This document shows positions 59,206 to 64,000 of a stretch of 64,000 bases of DNA, one piece after another. The notes beneath the pieces were generated by a model. The model did not search any database. It was not told the origin of the DNA and worked only from the letters and a program-made list of their open reading frames with translations. The DNA lies in contig JAFMSR010000019.1 of the NCBI GenBank assembly GCA_022818135.1, positions 30,989,679 to 31,053,678 of the forward strand, given 5' to 3'. This DNA comes from Saxidomus purpurata (Eukaryota > Mollusca > Bivalvia > Venerida > Veneridae). The position numbers were made by a program, and so were the translations under genes. Numbering within the stretch: the first letter of the stretch is position 1; each line of letters starts with the position of its first letter.

Positions 59206-60742
59206 CAACGACAAAATACAGGGACACTACTATGCTATTATAGCTTATATATCTCATAGGCCGCTTGAATATTTAAGAGATGGACTGTTGGATTGTATAT
59301 CATCAATGTTGAATATGCTGTGACTACACTTTAATCTTACTTAATTACAAGGATAAAATCCAAGCTTAACGTCCTATTCAGGCCTTATTTACTGTTAAAC
59401 ACTGTTGAAAAAACTGCAAAAAGTACGCATGTCTTTTTACCTAAAGTAATTGATACTTATTATACGCGACGAAAGTGTATCTACTTTAAAGCATAGACGA
59501 AAGCAAGTTTAAACATCTGATTTAGTTGTGACCAAGTTACTAACTTGTCCAGGACGAACGTATTTAAGTGAAATATAAAAAGTCATTTTGGACAAGTAAC
59601 CCAAGAATTGAGCTAAATGTAAGTATTGAGTATACATAATTTCTATCACTTTATTTCTGTTTTGATTTTAACTATATGTTATAATGTTATTAATTAATTG
59701 AATTCATATTGGCCTTGTTATTGGATTGAAGATATTAGTATAGGCCTGAATCCGCAAGCCGAAAGCCAATACGACTGACTTATAACAATAACAAGGCCAA
59801 TATGAATTCAATTATTAATAATTGATGACAATTTTATTGATTAACTATATAATATTTTTTGCAATATGACTTTAGATATTCTTAATCGGTACGTTAAGTT
59901 AAGAAAAATATATCCATTTTGGCGAATGCTAGATTTGATGCAGTCGTTTCAAAATGGCGTCCAAAACTACAGAAACAGGGTCACGTATTGGCCGAGCAAA
60001 TCGTCCAATTTAATTGGCTAGATCTCGTTTTTGGCCAAGTGTTTTCCATATTGGCGGTGAATTTCCCTTATTAGCAGGGTTTTTCTCGTATTTGCCGAGT
60101 TTTGGTATTTATTGGCAATATTTCTACCTCGTGTAAAAATGTTCCTTCACTTGCCGGATTAATTAACTGCTCTTGGAGCCGACATGGCTCCGTCGCAGCG
60201 AGTTCGCCTCTGGATTGGAGGGTCCGATGTTCGATCCCTACCAGTGCCATGTGATGGAAGTGTCCCAGCAAGACACAATAATTATAAATTGCATGAAATA
60301 TAGCATACTTTCAAATTGACTCACTTCGAGGTTGTATTATTTCATAATACACACTCTTCATATCATTATACAGCATAGCATATCATAAGAAAGTTGAATT
60401 GAATAAAAACATTCCCATCTCAACGCCATGGTAGTTTAACATCACTTATCAGTAAACAATTCAAAATTTTAGCCCATCAAATACTTATAATTCAAGGCCT
60501 GTGGAGATGAATATACCATTAACTAATAGATAAAACTAACACCCCGCATGACTGACAGTCGTGAAATCAAAATTAATAAAACACCCATTTAATTTGATTA
60601 TAGAGATACAAGCCGTACCCGACCCGTATCCGTATAAAGGTATAATAAACTTTACTAAATTACGATTATAAATGCAAGTATCATAGTTTGCAACAATAAA
60701 ATACGCAAGCATAAAAATGATCAGATACGGTCCTTGATATAT
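59206..60742. other. Intergenic DNA with a long hairpin and a tRNA-like relic
   Basis: At 59688-59825 the arms AATTGAATTCATATTGGCCT and AGGCCAATATGAATTCAATT (about 36 bp, near perfect) enclose about 60 bp, which is miniature-element-like. At 60175-60262 a B-box-like GTTCGATCCCTACCAG suggests a SINE fragment. No gene is seen. Confidence 0.55.
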
Positions 60743-61080
60743 TTAAAGGGGCACTCCCTACATCTAGCCGATTATATTCTCGAAACATAAATAATGTGCT
60801 TAATGAACGTAAAATGATAAATAAATACAATTTCAAAGAAAAACCTATGGCTAAAAATGTCTCATTTTTCGACAATTAATCAATATAGAGGCTTTCTGTA
60901 ATAAATCGCATCCACCCATTAATTGTACAACAACAACTCTACATAGATTATTGAATGGTTTACGGTACTTCGGTATATTTCAAACCGCTGCTTTTATCGA
61001 TACTGACTGGAATGCAGAGCTGAAACTTTTAGGTTAAGTTATGATACTTCCAAAGATTCTATTATTTATATTTTGGAGGT
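60743..61080. repeat. M1 miniature element, inverted, right end lost
   Basis: TTAA at 60743-60746 is followed by AGGGGCACTCCCTACATCT and about 330 bp that aligns, inverted, with 26791-27150. The far terminus is missing. Confidence 0.75.
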
Positions 61081-61290
61081 TGAGATTCTTTATCGCCACA
61101 GCTGTTATGACGAAAAGATAAAGACCCAAATTATTATAGTTTTTGTCCCGCCAAAACAGTTTTACTCATAAAAAACTTAAATGTTATGTTAGGTATTTGC
61201 TCATAAAAATGTTAAAAGTTTTTGTCACAGTAAAACGGTTTTATTTACAACAAGCTAAATTTCAAAAGGGAATGTACACAAATTCCCTTT

Positions 61291-61653
61291 TTAAAGCTGC
61301 TCGCTGTCAGTTGCCGTTGAAAAAAATAAAATTTTAACAGAAGACATTCTAATACATAAATATAAAACTAAAGGCTAAAATCAACAATAGAAGTAAAACT
61401 CTAGGTTAAAATTTGCAAAAATCGATTGAAAATGCTGGTTTACGGCACCGCTACACTAAATGTTTATATTGGAATTTCAAAAGCGTTTGCAACGCTTTAT
61501 TATTTGTTAGCGTATTATTTGAAATCTACAGATATACTTGACAGGAATTTATACTGGAACCTTTTTATATGACTATATGTTCTAAAATATGTTATTTTTA
61601 TTCAGTTTGAAGAACTTTGTGTTTTACCAAAATCTGAGAGCGAGCAGCTTTAA
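61291..61653. repeat. M2 miniature element, inverted, full length
   Basis: TTAA is at 61291-61294 and 61650-61653, with ends AGCTGCTCGCTGTCAG and CTGAGAGCGAGCAGCT. The core ACGGCACCGCTACACTAAAT is the inverse of the family hallmark. Confidence 0.88.
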
Positions 61654-61729
61654 GACCCTGTTTTCTAAGAACAACCCGTTAAAATAAGCAATACAGAATT
61701 GTCACTTTTTAGGGTGGCAAACATTATTA

Positions 61730-62180
61730 CAAGTGATTGTAAACAATATGATCAAGCAAGTGTTTGGTCAGCCTAACAATTTTAAAAATCAAAAGTACAT
61801 GAAAAGCAGAGGAAAGATGGTGTTTAATAAGTCTAACAAATATTTCAAACAAAAACATCGAGACAGAGACAAATGTTAGGCCAGCGTAACAAATGATACA
61901 TCTTTCACACAAAACATTCAGAAACAAAGAGTAACTACTGAATATATCAGCTCAAATTCATCCGGGGTTTGCCTGGCTAACAAAATATAAAACTGTACAT
62001 TTAAGAAAACATTTTGGAGTTAACAGATGTTACATTTATTGAATTTAACACTCGTTTGGCCAGCCTAACAAATGATAAATCTCTAAATTTTCACATTGGT
62101 CAGACTAAGAACATTAAAATTCAAAAGTACATGAACAGCAGAGGAAATACAGCGTTTGGCCGGCCTAACAAATTATCAAA
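61730..62180 (+). repeat. Degenerate interspersed repeat block
   Basis: GTTTGGCCAGCCTAACAAAT or close variants recur at about 61769, 61873, 61968, 62054 and 62154, some with the partner ATTCAAAAGTACATGAACAG (61792, 62117). The spacing is irregular. The 141- and 143-codon frames starting here run into the retrotransposon tail and are not genes. Confidence 0.6.
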
Positions 62181-62184
62181 ACAA

Positions 62185-62271
62185 AAAAATCAAAAGGGAA
62201 GCCAGACCAAAAACGCAGCCTCCCAAAACGAGCCCCACAGCACCCGAATGCACACACACACACAAACGCAC

Positions 62272-62313
<42 letters not shown>

Positions 62314-62590
62314 ATGTACACACACAAAGATACACTACAACAAAAGCATACAAAGCAACACACGAGGACAAAAGAACAATTTAGGCCTGGGGCACCGCCT
62401 TGGAACGGTCAGTGGCAAAAACACCACTGGGGAGCTTAAACCGGTTTATGGGGCGCACCCAACCTCACTCTTACCCCCACTATGTTCCAAAGTCACAGGA
62501 CAGTGTAATAAAAGAACCCTGCTAGGTGAATCTCTAACACACGCAATGGAAACAAAAGGCATGGTATGTAAAACACAAAAATGCTAAAAA
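62185..62590 (-). repeat. R1 retrotransposon 3'-UTR copy, minus orientation
   Basis: Reverse complement of 28003-28440 with a (CA)n tract at about 62255-62310, AAACCGGTTTATGGGGCGCA at 62437-62456, and the more upstream CCTGCTAGGTGAATCTCTAA and CACACGCAATGGAAACAAAA parts that in the first copy overlap the end of the polymerase frame. Confidence 0.85.
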
Positions 62591-63458
62591 AAGATAAATA
62601 TAATATAGTACATATCATAATTATGGCCATTGTAAATTATAAGTTTCTACTGCGCAATAACAGTATATACACTGTATCATGTCTCATGACAAAGCAAATA
62701 TTGTATAACACTATTGCAGGTATATGAAACCTTCTGACATAAAACTTAAATTTTCCTGCTTTTTGGGCTGCTCAATTACAATACTCAGTCATGAGTTGAC
62801 TATAAATAACATATATATATATCGAGGGGTTAACGCAAAACTAAAATATCTACACTGACCCAGCATGAACACTTTACAGGATTATAATAGGAGAAAGAAA
62901 CACCAATACCTCACAATGCAAGAGGTGGAATTCAATCATTTGTAAGAATGTTAAACTTGATCAGTTGGGAAGTGAGTTTATCAAAAAATAATTAAAAATC
63001 ATCACAGGAGCTTTCAGATATAAGGTCATAAACTCAACAATATATTCAATTCAAAGGGAGGTAATTTAAGAATTTGAATCTTTGGTGTCTCAACTCTCAC
63101 TTTTGCATTGTGTTTACATAAAACTTGAGTTTTCTAGTCTTGACATTAGTTTATTTTGTCTTGACAACCAATTTTGTTCTTGATAAACTGTCTGTTTTCA
63201 CTATATGAGTTATCTCCCTTTAATGCATGATAAATGGTTTTAACTTTTAGGCCTATTATCGCCTTTGTTATTTGTCTTATTTTATAGAGTCAGAGTGAAA
63301 TACAGTGATTTAATTTTGTGTGAAATATTTGTATAATAAAAGTGTAAAGTTTTCATTTTGGGTAAGTGTACTTATATTTCTATATACACTTACAATAGTT
63401 TCACGTTGATCCGTCGATATGCACATTTATGGAATGATATTGAGGTAAAAATTACACA
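62591..63458. other. AT-rich intergenic DNA
   Basis: Nothing recognised. Confidence 0.4.
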
Positions 63459-63673
63459 ATGCCTGCTTACTGTTACAATTTACTCATTGACACTGCTATT
63501 ATGCTTATTGGTACAGTCACTATGCATGCTTGCACTTTCATCACGCTTGTTGACAATTACACAATGTCTGCTACTGTTACAATTTACTCATTGACACTGC
63601 TATTATGCTTATTGGTACAGTCATTATGCATGCTTGCCCTTTCATCACGCTTGTTGACAATGATACCATGCTT
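63459..63673 (+). repeat. Tandem duplication, unit about 105 bp
   Basis: Two copies start at 63459 and 63564 and share TGTTACAATTTACTCATTGA through TCATCACGCTTGTTGACAAT, with only a few differences. The frames across them are repeat products. Confidence 0.85.
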
Positions 63674-64000
63674 GCTGGAAGTTACAACTTGTATGGTGTT
63701 TAGTCCCTGATGTCTATATGGCTGAATGACAGTGCAATGTAACGTAATGAAATATTTCAACATACCGGGACTGTATATAAGCTTTGATATTTCAACATTG
63801 CACAGTTATAATGCTCTTAGAACAAAACACACGATGGACCACACACATGAAAGATGCAATCAGCCACTAAGCAAGTTGAAAGTAAGCATAATGTTATTGC
63901 AAATTTGCACATCACTTTTGATACCAGGGGCGCACGTTCGTAGTTTTCGCGAAAGTGCGGAAACTCCGGCCTCGACGGACTTAAATTAGTGTTGCCTAAA
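63674..64000. other. Window end
   Basis: An 87-codon plus frame (63726-63989) has no recognised domain. The last 60 bases are GC-richer but carry no clear feature. Confidence 0.35.

Noticed and set aside
62014..62587. 141- and 143-codon plus frames
   Set aside because: Made of the degenerate repeat block plus the (CA)n R1 tail; same artefact as above.

Overview
This is an AT-rich, intron-rich animal genome window, most likely from a mollusc and probably a bivalve. The reasons are the multi-EGF secreted-protein family, a fibrinogen-domain fragment, short exons in kilobase introns, and a dense mix of SINEs, TTAA-type miniature transposons, CR1/jockey-like retrotransposon tails and 'gacggacggacg' tandem repeats, which I associate with bivalve genomes. 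No operons or bacterial features are present.

Layout. (1) 1-1631, minus strand: first two exons of a secreted multi-EGF-like protein running off the left edge. The main exon is one open frame of 374 codons with no usable start of its own, because the Met and signal peptide lie in a separate 52-base exon. (2) 1632-20948: a gene-poor, repeat-rich stretch with TTAA-flanked miniature elements (families M1 and M2), tRNA-headed SINEs, a decayed Tc1/mariner-like transposase carrying a SINE, and a 2.5-kb array of about 97 copies of a 26-bp unit at 17864-20400. (3) 20949-30321, plus strand: a complete ten-exon SLC22-like membrane transporter of 561 residues. (4) 31844-32982, minus strand: the last two exons of a fibrinogen-related-domain gene, with no 5' half visible. 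(5) 33-40.8 kb: an inverted-repeat pair and a 146-bp tandem array. (6) 40864-56207, plus strand: a second SLC22-like gene in tandem, with nine of ten exons identical in length and phase to the first copy. Exon 5 lacks one base, which breaks the frame. Intron 6 has been expanded by a 5.5-kb element with perfect 26-bp terminal inverted repeats. (7) 56208-64000: no gene seen, only repeats, including two retrotransposon relics.

The two SLC22-like genes are clear tandem duplicates that share intron sequence, including one miniature transposon inserted before the duplication. The most unusual structure is the 26-bp array: its monomer closely matches the terminal inverted repeat of the dispersed M2 element, and the array is bounded by TTAA on both sides, so the array seems to have grown out of a transposon end.
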